From Micropruina sp. (GTDB lineage: Bacteria > Actinomycetota > Actinomycetes > Propionibacteriales > Propionibacteriaceae), in NCBI GenBank assembly GCA_016716635.1, contig JADJVZ010000011.1:1116001-1180000 (forward strand): a DNA stretch of 64,000 nucleotides, read 5' to 3'. The notes under the pieces are model-generated. The model did no database searches. It was given only the letters and a program-made list of their open reading frames with translations, and was not told the origin of the DNA. Of the stretch, positions 42,212-49,676 are shown one piece after another. Position numbers and translations under genes: made by a program. The first letter of the stretch is position 1. Each line of letters opens with the position of its first letter.

Positions 42212-44416
42212 ATGACTGTGACCACCACCCCACCAACCAATGTCGAACGAGCGCGGCGTCTTCGCCGGCCTTGGGTCGTCGAGACGTCCTTCTTCGTGCT
42301 GCAGTTGATCGTCAACTTCATCGCCCTCAGCCTCACGACCGTCCTGCTGTCCACGCTGAACAGCGGCGGCGCGATCCTGGCGGCGCTGACCTACCTCGTC
42401 ACGCTGGTGCCAGCCATCGCGGTATTCACCCTGGTTCTGACGGCCATCCGCTGGCTGGTGCGACCGCTGTTCGGCGTGGTGTTCGGTCAGTGGTTGCTGC
42501 GCAGCTTCGGCCTTTTGGCGATGCTGCTCGACATGGTCATCCTCACCGTGGCGCTGGTCATCTCCCCCCTGGGGCTACCGATCACGGGGGAAACCTGGTG
42601 GGCGGTGCCCGCGACGGCTGTCCTTTTCGGCGCCCTGAGCTTTGCGCTCGGAACGCTGGCGGGGATCAATCGTCCGCGCGTCACCGACTGGCGCTGGAAC
42701 ACCGAGATGTGGCGCATGTTCGACCGGGTCGCGGCACCCCGCCGCAACTGGTTGCGCGAGAGGCTTCGCCAGCAGGAGGTCTTGCACACGATCACGACCT
42801 TCGGGATCGACATCGCGCTGGCGGACACCCCCGTGGGTGCGGTGCGGCGCACGGTGTCGCGTTGGGTGACCGGGGCGAAGGGCCCCACCGACGAGCTCAG
42901 CACCTACGGGGCCGTTCGGGTCATGCTTCAGCAATTGGGCCCTGTGTACGTCAAGTTCGGGCAGCTCGCCTCTTCGCAAGGTGCGGCCCTTCCCTCGGCC
43001 CTCACCGTGGAACTCAACAAGCTCCAGTCGAACGTGCCGCCGGTCTCCGCGGACGCCGCCCGCGCGGTGTTCGTGGCGGAGTTGGGAACCACCCCCGAGG
43101 AAGCCTTCGCCACCTTCGATCCCATCCCCTTGGCTGCAGCCTCGACCGCCCAGGTGCACCGGGCGACACTGCACGACGGCACGATCGTGGCCGTGAAGAT
43201 CCAGCGGCCGAACATCATCGCCAGCGTGAAGGCTGACCTCGGCGTCATCGCCGACATCGTCGATTTCGCCGAAAGCAAGAGCGCCACCGCTCGCCAAACG
43301 GGGCTTGGCGACATGGTCGATGAGTTCTCCTCCGGCGTCATCCAGGAACTCGACTACGGCAACGAACTGTTCAACGGCATCCGCCTGCGGAAGGCGATGT
43401 CCAACCTGCCGCGCGTCCGAGTGCCTGCCGTCTACCCATCGATCAGCAGCGCCCGCGTCCTGACCATGGAGTTCATCGAGGGAGTCAAGGTCGGCCGGGC
43501 CGGCGCCGTGGCTGAATCCGGCGTCGACCGCATCGAACTGACCGAGGATTTCGTCCGCGCCTTGGTCAAGCAGATCTTCCTGGACGGGTTCTTCCATGGG
43601 GACCCTCACCCCGGCAACATCTTGTTGGACGTCAAACGCGGCGATCTGGTGTTCATCGACCTGGGTCTGGTGGGGCGCCTGGACGTGACCCGCCGCCTGA
43701 ACCTCGTGGACATGCTGTTGTCGCTTCAGCAGGGCGACGCCGAGGGTCTCACGGGCCTGCTGCTGCGGATCACCGCCCATCCCGAAGACGTGAACGTGAG
43801 CGCCCTTCGCGGCGACGTCGAGGTGCTCCTCGGCCGATTCGTGACCTATGCCGAGACGCGCCCGAAATTCTCGGCCATGTCGGCCGCGCTGTTCCTGCTG
43901 CTGCAAGAGCACCAGATGCGTCTGGACGCCCAGTTCACGCTGGCGCTGAAGTCGGTCGGGCAAGCCGAAGCGGTGATCGACGACCTAGGCGGGGACATCG
44001 ACTTCGTGGAGTTTGCCCTCGGACAGGTGGCGTCGCTCGCCGTGGAGGTCGTCACCCCCGAGGTTGTCGCGACGACGGCCCGGGAATACGCCCTGAACGC
44101 GGCCAAGCAGGTCTTCCGGGACCTGCCGGACGCCGAGCAGGTCGTCGGCGCGTGGTTGCAGCAGTTGAAGGGCGGCCACATTCCTGTCAAGGTCGATGCC
44201 CACGGCATGCACGGCCACTTGAACCAGCTGCAACGCACCCTCGCGGGCCTAGCCGCCGGGGTCGTGTTCAGCGCCATGACGGCCACCGTCGCGTACTTGA
44301 GCATCCACGTGCCCCAACTGTGGCCGCTCGTGGCGGGACTCATTCTGATCGGCCTGGGGTTTGCCTGGCGCCTGGCCCGGCCACCTCAGCCGCCGCGGCG
44401 GCGCCGCGCCGCCTGA
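42212..44416 (+). CDS. ABC1/UbiB-type atypical kinase with membrane N-terminus
   Basis: The 734-aa protein has the ABC1/UbiB/ADCK kinase signatures: the KxGQ motif VYVKFGQLASSQG (Lys248), the alanine-rich nucleotide loop AAASTAQVHRA, Lys329 in VAVKIQRP, Asp464 in HGDPHPGNILLD and the metal-binding Asp483 in FIDLGLVG. Unlike the short E. coli UbiB it carries an N-terminal region with about five membrane helices (about residues 22-150), and it ends with two C-terminal helices (from about 680). Start ATG 42212 follows GAGGAG. Relatives support quinone biosynthesis or lipid homeostasis; the client here is unknown. It stands between whiB1 and the LppM-like gene. Confidence 0.9.
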   Translation: MTVTTTPPTNVERARRLRRPWVVETSFFVLQLIVNFIALSLTTVLLSTLNSGGAILAALTYLVTLVPAIAVFTLVLTAIRWLVRPLFGVVFGQWLLRSFGLLAMLLDMVILTVALVISPLGLPITGETWWAVPATAVLFGALSFALGTLAGINRPRVTDWRWNTEMWRMFDRVAAPRRNWLRERLRQQEVLHTITTFGIDIALADTPVGAVRRTVSRWVTGAKGPTDELSTYGAVRVMLQQLGPVYVKFGQLASSQGAALPSALTVELNKLQSNVPPVSADAARAVFVAELGTTPEEAFATFDPIPLAAASTAQVHRATLHDGTIVAVKIQRPNIIASVKADLGVIADIVDFAESKSATARQTGLGDMVDEFSSGVIQELDYGNELFNGIRLRKAMSNLPRVRVPAVYPSISSARVLTMEFIEGVKVGRAGAVAESGVDRIELTEDFVRALVKQIFLDGFFHGDPHPGNILLDVKRGDLVFIDLGLVGRLDVTRRLNLVDMLLSLQQGDAEGLTGLLLRITAHPEDVNVSALRGDVEVLLGRFVTYAETRPKFSAMSAALFLLLQEHQMRLDAQFTLALKSVGQAEAVIDDLGGDIDFVEFALGQVASLAVEVVTPEVVATTAREYALNAAKQVFRDLPDAEQVVGAWLQQLKGGHIPVKVDAHGMHGHLNQLQRTLAGLAAGVVFSAMTATVAYLSIHVPQLWPLVAGLILIGLGFAWRLARPPQPPRRRRAA

Positions 44417-44449
44417 GGGCGGCCTCAGCACATAGTGCCCGGCGGGCGC

Positions 44450-45487
44450 TTACTGTCCGGGCGGCGGGTACTGGCCCGGCTGCTGCGGCGGGTACTGCTG
44501 TCCCGCTGGCGGATACTGACCCGGCTGCGGTGGGTATTGACCCGGCTGCGGTGGGTATTGACCCGGCTGCTGAGTGGTCGGTTGGGCGGGATACTGCTGG
44601 GTCGGGTACTGCTGGGTGGGCGGCTGCCCCGATCCTGGTCCCTGATTCGTCCCGGCCTGCGGGTACTGCCCGCCTGACGGCGGATACGGCTGCTGAGGTG
44701 CCGGAGGTTGCTGGGGGGCGTAGGCCTGCTGGGGTGGGTAGCCGCCGGCATAGGCCCCCGGACCCGGCTGGCCGGGCATTGCGCCGGTGTTCGGTGCGGA
44801 TGCCTTTGACTTCTTGCTGCCCCTGACAACGAGCAGAATGACCACGAGGGCCACGAGCAGCACCACTCCCCCGATCGCCCACGGAATCAGGCCCATCAGG
44901 AAGCTTCCGGCACCCGCCGCAGACGGGATGCCCGGTAGCCCGGCGTTGCCCTCCTTGGCCGTGGCCTTGAGACCCTCCGCAGAGAGCAGGTCGGCGGCCT
45001 TCGTCCAGGTCACGGTAGTGCCGCTCACGGTGCTGCTGCCGTTGTGCGACGTCACCTCGCCCGGGAACGTCACGGTGAACTTGAACGACGTGAAGGTCTC
45101 GGGTTTCAGCGAACTGCTGCTCGCACCGATCGTGCCGGGCTTGAATTCGAAGGTGTACCCCCCGTTGGCGTGCGTCAGCACTGAACCCGTGGACGATTTC
45201 GAGAGCGACGAGAGCGAGAGGTTCTTGCCCGTCATCGTGCAGCCTGTGAAACCGTTCTCCTTGTACGGCGTGACGGTGCCGCCAGGAACCGTGCCGCTCG
45301 CCGAACTCGAGCACGCACTCTTGATTGCTGACGCGTAGGTGTCCTCCACGGCCAGGAGGATCGAGGCGTCAACGGAGTCCGTGGACGAGACCGTGAACGA
45401 GGCCTCAACCTTCACGCAGCCAGCAAGTAACACCACGAGCGGCAAGAAGAGTAGAGCAAGGCGTCGGCGGCCTGAGAATCGCACCAT
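44450..45487 (-). CDS. LppM-like lipoprotein with a Pro/Gln/Gly/Tyr-rich tail
   Basis: The 345-aa protein has a lipoprotein signal (lipobox LLAGC, residues about 20-24), an extracytoplasmic domain with the opening VKVEASFTVSSTDSVDASIL, recalling the LppM family of mycobacteria, and one membrane helix at about 199-222 (LIPWAIGGVVLLVALVVILLVV). The remaining about 120 residues are a low-complexity tail of Pro, Gln, Gly and Tyr with repeated QPGQYPP. The topology is then lipid anchor and domain outside, helix through the membrane, and the tail inside. The frame ends just after the ABC1 kinase gene, convergent. Function unknown. Confidence 0.78.
   Translation of the reverse strand: MVRFSGRRRLALLFLPLVVLLAGCVKVEASFTVSSTDSVDASILLAVEDTYASAIKSACSSSASGTVPGGTVTPYKENGFTGCTMTGKNLSLSSLSKSSTGSVLTHANGGYTFEFKPGTIGASSSSLKPETFTSFKFTVTFPGEVTSHNGSSTVSGTTVTWTKAADLLSAEGLKATAKEGNAGLPGIPSAAGAGSFLMGLIPWAIGGVVLLVALVVILLVVRGSKKSKASAPNTGAMPGQPGPGAYAGGYPPQQAYAPQQPPAPQQPYPPSGGQYPQAGTNQGPGSGQPPTQQYPTQQYPAQPTTQQPGQYPPQPGQYPPQPGQYPPAGQQYPPQQPGQYPPPGQ
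44523..44564 (-). repeat. 21-bp tandem repeat within the LppM-like tail
   Basis: GGCTGCGGTGGGTATTGACCC occurs twice in perfect tandem, with imperfect copies on both sides. One unit encodes one QPGQYPP heptapeptide on the minus strand, so copy-number changes would keep the frame. Confidence 0.85.
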
Positions 45488-45574
45488 GGCGTAAGGCTAG
45501 GGCTGTTCGGTCCACGAAAGCCAAGGCTCGCCGAACGCGCAGCCGCCCCTGGGGTGCCTGCCGGGTGCCGTTGG

Positions 45575-47038
45575 TTAGCCGAGCGGAACCTCGACGCGGG
45601 CGATCACGCCTTTGTCCGCATCCGCCGAGGTCAGGCTGAAGATGCCCCCAAGATCCCCGACCAGCGTTCGGACGATCGACAAGCCCAGACTGCGCGACTG
45701 TTCCAGCACGAAATCGGACGCCAGCGGCTCGCCGTCGTTGACGACCTCCATCACCAGGCGTTGCCCCTGGTGGGACGGACGGACGAGCACTTCACCGCGC
45801 CGCGGACCAAACCCGTGCTCAACCGCGTTTTGGCACAACTCCGTGAGGATCAACGCCAGGCTCGTCGCTACCTCGGCGGGCACGCGCTCGAAACTGCCGA
45901 TGCGCCGCATCCGCACCTGATCGGGCGTAGTGCCGGCCTCGACGACCAGGGCCATCAACCGGTCGGCCACGGCGTCGAACTCGACGGTGGTGTCGAACGC
46001 TTGCGACAAGATCTCGTGGACCACGGCGATCGCGCCGATCCGCTTGGTGGCATCGGCGAGCGCCAGTTTGGCCTCGACCGAATCGATGCGCCGGGCCTGC
46101 AGGCGCAGCAACGCCGCGACGGTCTGCAGGTTGTTCTTCACCCGGTGGTGGATCTCACGGATGGTGGCGTCCTTGGTCACCAACTGCCGCTCGCGGGAGC
46201 GCACCTCGGTGGTGTCGCGGCACATCACCAGCACGCCGCTGGCCTTCCCGCTGCTCAGCATCGGGACCACCCGCAGCCGGATGGACGCCGTGGGGTTCTC
46301 CAGTTCCACCTCGTGGCTGCCGCGGCCCGCCAGAATCGTGGCCAAGGGCTGCTCGACGGGCGCCCTCCCCTTGCCTGGCAACATGCTGGCCGTGACCTGG
46401 GCGAAGTTCTCGCCCTCAAGGTCACCGGCGAGACCCATCCGGCGATACGCGCTGACGGCGTTGGGGCTGGCGTACAGCACGTTCCCCTGCGAGCCGACGC
46501 GAATCAATCCATCGCCCACCCGCGGTGACATGCCGGGCACCGGACGCCCGTCCACGAGGGGGAAGTGCCCGAGCCAAACCATCTCCGACAGAATCTGGGC
46601 GGCCTCCAGATAGGCGTCCTCCAGTGCGCCCGGAGCCCGGACGCCCATCTGGTTGGTGTGCATCTCGACGACGCCGACGACGCGTTCGAACTTGATGATG
46701 GGAATGGCTTGAACGCCGACGGGAATACCCGCGAAAACGCTGTTGAACGACGTTTCGGTGATCTCGCGCGACATATAGGCCGCTGTCACCAGGCTCTCGG
46801 GATCGTAGGCGATGACATCCCCGACCACGTCGTCCTCCAGAGCCGTGGGACCGGTGGTTGGACGGAATTGGGCTGCTGCCCAGAACACGTTGTCATCGAC
46901 ATCGGGGACCCACAAGATGAGATCCGAGAACGAAAGGTCCGCCAGAATCTCCCACTCGGCGACCAACGCGCCTAGCCAGGCACGTTCTCCGGGCGCCAAA
47001 TCGGTGTGCGCGTCCAACACCTGCGCCAGCGTGAGCAT
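45575..47038 (-). CDS. pdtaS: PdtaS-type sensor histidine kinase
   Basis: The 487-aa soluble kinase has an N-terminal GAF domain (about residues 15-155), a PAS domain (about 170-290) and a HisKA_2/HATPase region. The phosphoacceptor histidine is in the motif REIHHRVKNNLQTV (His297), followed by LTELCQNAVEHGFG as the ATP-binding N-box. It is the same arrangement as mycobacterial PdtaS, which phosphorylates the antitermination regulator PdtaR. No regulator gene lies beside it here. It starts at ATG 47038 and is divergent from the bL37-like gene. Confidence 0.92.
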   Translation of the reverse strand: MLTLAQVLDAHTDLAPGERAWLGALVAEWEILADLSFSDLILWVPDVDDNVFWAAAQFRPTTGPTALEDDVVGDVIAYDPESLVTAAYMSREITETSFNSVFAGIPVGVQAIPIIKFERVVGVVEMHTNQMGVRAPGALEDAYLEAAQILSEMVWLGHFPLVDGRPVPGMSPRVGDGLIRVGSQGNVLYASPNAVSAYRRMGLAGDLEGENFAQVTASMLPGKGRAPVEQPLATILAGRGSHEVELENPTASIRLRVVPMLSSGKASGVLVMCRDTTEVRSRERQLVTKDATIREIHHRVKNNLQTVAALLRLQARRIDSVEAKLALADATKRIGAIAVVHEILSQAFDTTVEFDAVADRLMALVVEAGTTPDQVRMRRIGSFERVPAEVATSLALILTELCQNAVEHGFGPRRGEVLVRPSHQGQRLVMEVVNDGEPLASDFVLEQSRSLGLSIVRTLVGDLGGIFSLTSADADKGVIARVEVPLG

Positions 47039-47058
47039 GCCGGAAGCCTACCCGTGAT

Positions 47059-47088
47059 TTGGGTGCCCCTCGTCGCCTCTGCCACAAT
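47059..47088 (+). promoter_or_regulatory. Candidate promoter of the bL37-like gene
   Basis: TTGGGT, an 18-base spacer and CACAAT (4 of 6 matches to TATAAT) lie about 46 bases upstream of the ATG of the small ribosomal protein gene. The region is only 96 bases long and also serves pdtaS in the other direction. Confidence 0.35.
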
Positions 47089-47134
47089 GGGGAGCCGCGC
47101 GAGTGCGCGCAACCAATCTCGCAAGGAGCAAGTC

Positions 47135-47209
47135 ATGGGTAAGGGTGGACGCAAGCGCCGGGCCCGCAGGAAGAACGGCGCCAATCACGGCAAGCGCCCC
47201 AACACCTGA
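47135..47209 (+). CDS. 24-aa ribosomal protein bL37-like
   Basis: The open frame ATG...TGA encodes MGKGGRKRRARRKNGANHGK then RPNT, a 24-residue, strongly basic peptide. The tail ANHGKRPN is the hallmark of the tiny large-subunit protein bL37 seen in mycobacterial ribosomes. AAGGAG lies seven bases upstream of the ATG, and a strong terminator follows at 47224. It is easily missed by gene callers because of its size. Confidence 0.88.
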   Translation: MGKGGRKRRARRKNGANHGKRPNT

Positions 47210-47223
47210 GGCACCAATCTCTG

Positions 47224-47254
47224 ACGAAACCCCCGCCACCGGCGGGGGTTTCGT
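47224..47254. terminator. Terminator between the bL37-like gene and rshA
   Basis: ACGAAACCCCCGCC and its perfect complement with a 3-base loop lie 14 bases after the bL37-like stop. The symmetric stem can also end transcription of the opposite rshA-sigH unit. The run after the stem is GGTTCT, only weakly T-rich. Confidence 0.8.
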
Positions 47255-47302
47255 GGTTCTTGGTGGGTCGGTGTGCTGGCGGGGAGAACCCGCGGTGCGC
47301 CG

Positions 47303-47578
47303 TCAGGCCTCGCGGATGATCGTCGTCCGCGTGTAGCTGGTGAACGTGGTCACGATGCGTGCGCGCAAACCCTCCGGAGCCTTGGCCTCTTCGGTGCAGC
47401 ACCGCTTCACCAACGCCTTGACCGCCGCCTCGACGTCGAAATGGTCCAGGCAGGGCTCGCAGGCCATGAGATGCGCGCGAACGTCGTCCTCTTCGGCTTC
47501 GCTCAGCTCGTGATCGAGAAAGACGTACGCGCGGGCGAGGATCGCCGAGCAGTCATCGTCATGCAGGGCTTCAGACAT
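47303..47578 (-). CDS. rshA: Zinc-containing anti-sigma factor (RshA/RsrA)
   Basis: RshA holds SigH inactive until disulphide stress oxidises its cysteines. The 91-aa protein has the ZAS motif H-x3-C-x2-C at His36, Cys40 and Cys43 (HLMACEPCLDHF), Cys10 near the N-terminus and the pair Cys60-Cys61, a layout almost identical to that of Streptomyces RsrA. The start ATG 47578 overlaps the sigH stop by 8 bases, giving coupled translation of sigma and anti-sigma. Confidence 0.93.
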   Translation of the reverse strand: MSEALHDDDCSAILARAYVFLDHELSEAEEDDVRAHLMACEPCLDHFDVEAAVKALVKRCCTEEAKAPEGLRARIVTTFTSYTRTTIIREA

Positions 47579-48215
47579 CGGCGCTCACCAACCCGGTCTC
47601 ACGGGCGTAATCGGCCAGGGAGGCGCGCAGCTGCGTGCGTCCGCGGTTGAGGCGCGACATCACGGTGCCGATCGGCGTGCCCATGATGTCGGCGATCTCC
47701 TTGTAGGAGAAACCTTCGACGTCGGCAAGGTACACAGCCGTGCGGAAATCCGCGGGCAGCGCCTGCAACGCATCCGTGACCACGCCGGTGGGCATCCTGT
47801 CGAGCGCGTCCATCTCGGCGCTGCGAAGCCCGTCGGACGTGTGCTGCCCGGCGCGGTGCAACTGCCAATCCTCAACATCCGCATCGTCGGAGAGCTGCGG
47901 CTGGCGCTGCTTCTTGCGATAGCTGTTGATGTAGGTGTTCGTGAGGATGCGATACAGCCACGCCTTGAGGTTCGTGCCGGGCTGGAACTGGTGGAACGAA
48001 GCGTAGGCCCGCGCGAAAGTCTCTTGGACGACATCTTCGGCGTCGGCCGGGTTACGCGTCATGCGCAGCGCGGCCCCGTACAGCTGATCGAGCAGCGGCA
48101 GGGCGTCGGCCTCGAAACGGGCCGTGCGCTCGGCCTCGGTCTCGTCGATCGCGCGCGCCACAGTGCCTTCGGCGACATCGTCGGCGGAGGGATCCGGAAT
48201 GGGCGGAAGTGTCAT
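47571..48215 (-). CDS. sigH: ECF sigma factor SigH/SigR
   Basis: SigH directs the thiol-oxidative and heat stress response. The protein from ATG 48215 is 214 aa with region 2 (DALPLLDQLYGAALRMTRNPADAEDVVQETFARAY and LKAWLYRILTNTYIN) and region 4 (LPADFRTAVYLADVEGFSYKEIADIMGTPIGTVMSRLNRGR). The frame is open further upstream to GTG 48290/ATG 48287, giving an alternative form with 25 additional residues. An own-type promoter lies at 48300. The anti-sigma gene overlaps its end. Confidence 0.95.
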   Translation of the reverse strand: MTLPPIPDPSADDVAEGTVARAIDETEAERTARFEADALPLLDQLYGAALRMTRNPADAEDVVQETFARAYASFHQFQPGTNLKAWLYRILTNTYINSYRKKQRQPQLSDDADVEDWQLHRAGQHTSDGLRSAEMDALDRMPTGVVTDALQALPADFRTAVYLADVEGFSYKEIADIMGTPIGTVMSRLNRGRTQLRASLADYARETGLVSADV

Positions 48216-48299
48216 CACGTACGACAGTAGCGGGGACGCCTGACGAGGCGCGATTCCAGCGTCCACGAGGGTCTTGCCCGATGTCATCACGCCTGGTCA

Positions 48300-48326
48300 A
48301 ACGCGGTCCCACAGGACGTTTATTCC
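48300..48326 (-). promoter_or_regulatory. SigH-type autoregulatory promoter
   Basis: On the minus strand GGAATA (48326-48321), 17 bases, then CGTT (48303-48300) match the SigH/SigR consensus (GGAAY-N16-20-GTT). Transcription would start near 48292, only a few bases before GTG 48290 and ATG 48287. It lies between the SRAP stop and sigH. Confidence 0.75.
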
Positions 48327-48332
48327 ACGGGG

Positions 48333-49034
48333 TCAGCTCACGGGGAGCGGGTCGAGAAGCTCGGGGCCTTGATTGCGGACGTTGCCGACGGCCGTCCCGA
48401 CCGCGTACGCGGTGAGCTCCGGGCCCGCCACGGTGAGCAGTTCCAGCGCTCCGGCGTCGAGACGCGGATCGAGCCAGGCGTCCCATGCGTCCGGGTGGAC
48501 GATCATCGGCATCCGGTCGTGGATGACGCCTAGGGCGTCCGTGGCCTCGGTCGTGATGATCGTGCAGGACGGCACCCACACGCCATCCGGACCCCGCCAG
48601 AACTCATACAACCCGGCCATCACCAGCGGTCCACCGTTGCTCGGGTGGATGAAGAACGGCTGCTTTGCCGGCTTCCCGTTCGAGCCGGTGTGCGTGTACC
48701 ACTCGTAGTAGCCATCCGCGGGCAGAAGACAGCGCCGCTTGGCGAGCGCCGTGCGGAACGCAGGCTTCTCGGCGACGGTTTCGACGCGGGCGTTGATCAT
48801 CCGCGCGCCACCGTCGAGGGATTTCGACCAGGACGGCACGAGCCCCCACCGCAGTCCGACCAGCGAACGGACGATCTCACCGCTGACTTTGTCCGCCCGC
48901 TCGACGACCGCCGGCACGGGATCCGTCGGCGCGATGTTGAACTTCGGCGCGGGCAGCGACTCGTCCACCACCGCGATCTCGAACACCTCGACGAGATCGC
49001 CCTGGCTCGCCGACGCCGCATACCGTCCACACAT
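48333..49034 (-). CDS. SOS response-associated peptidase family protein (SRAP/YedK)
   Basis: The 233-aa protein forms DNA-protein crosslinks at abasic sites in the family's known role. Catalytic Cys2 is at the start (MCGRYAAS), with FNIAPTDPVP, RWGLVPSW, the Glu in YYEWY and His in VIHDRMPM. The ATG at 49034 gives Cys at position 2 after Met removal, which the family requires; the upstream frame has no meaning. It lies between sigH and a DoxX gene, as the SRAP gene does near sigH in M. tuberculosis (Rv3226c). Confidence 0.93.
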   Translation of the reverse strand: MCGRYAASASQGDLVEVFEIAVVDESLPAPKFNIAPTDPVPAVVERADKVSGEIVRSLVGLRWGLVPSWSKSLDGGARMINARVETVAEKPAFRTALAKRRCLLPADGYYEWYTHTGSNGKPAKQPFFIHPSNGGPLVMAGLYEFWRGPDGVWVPSCTIITTEATDALGVIHDRMPMIVHPDAWDAWLDPRLDAGALELLTVAGPELTAYAVGTAVGNVRNQGPELLDPLPVS

Positions 49035-49100
49035 GGGGATCAGCGTACGGCGCACCCGCAGCGCTTGGATGGTGGACCTCGTTCCGGTAGGAATGGGGGT

Positions 49101-49676
49101 ATGAACCTGCTGCGCTTCGCGGCCCGCACCATGCTGGCCAGCTACTTCGTCGTCAACGGCGCGAAGGCCTTCCTGAAGCCCGACGAGCACGTGGCCACAG
49201 TCGAGCCGGTCGTCGCCACCCTCGGGCCGACCTTGCAGCGCGCCCTTCCCGACGCCGCCGCGGTCTACCTGCCCACCACCACCCGCGGCTGGGTGCAGTG
49301 CATCGGTGCCACCCAGGCCGTCGCGGGCGCCATGCTGGCGACCGGTATCGGGCGCCGAATCGGTGCCGGACTGCTCGCCGCGACGATGATCCCGGCCGTG
49401 CTGGAGACGAGCCCGCTCCACAAACAGAACCGCGCATCGGGAGCGACCGCGGAGTTCCTGACGAATGTCGCGCTCATGGGCGGGGTCGGCTTGGCCGCCC
49501 AAGACACCCAGGGACGCCCGACGCTCGCCTGGCGGGCCCGGACGAAGGCCGAGATCCTGAGCAAGCAGGCCGCCAACACCCGGCTGCAGATCGAAAAGGA
49601 CGCCGCGAAGCTCGCCAAGCGCGCGGGCGACGTGGTCTCCGACGCTCAGCGCAGTATTGGGAGCGCCCTTTCGTGA
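49101..49676 (+). CDS. DoxX-family membrane protein
   Basis: The 191-aa protein has three or four membrane helices of the DoxX type (about residues 3-23, 63-83, 86-104 and 122-140) and a charged C-terminal helix rich in Lys, Ala and Arg (from about 150). In mycobacteria DoxX-like proteins join SodA and SseA in oxidative-stress complexes; a similar role here is inferred only from its neighbours, SigH and SRAP. Its stop overlaps the GTG of aroA by 4 bases. Confidence 0.85.
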   Translation: MNLLRFAARTMLASYFVVNGAKAFLKPDEHVATVEPVVATLGPTLQRALPDAAAVYLPTTTRGWVQCIGATQAVAGAMLATGIGRRIGAGLLAATMIPAVLETSPLHKQNRASGATAEFLTNVALMGGVGLAAQDTQGRPTLAWRARTKAEILSKQAANTRLQIEKDAAKLAKRAGDVVSDAQRSIGSALS

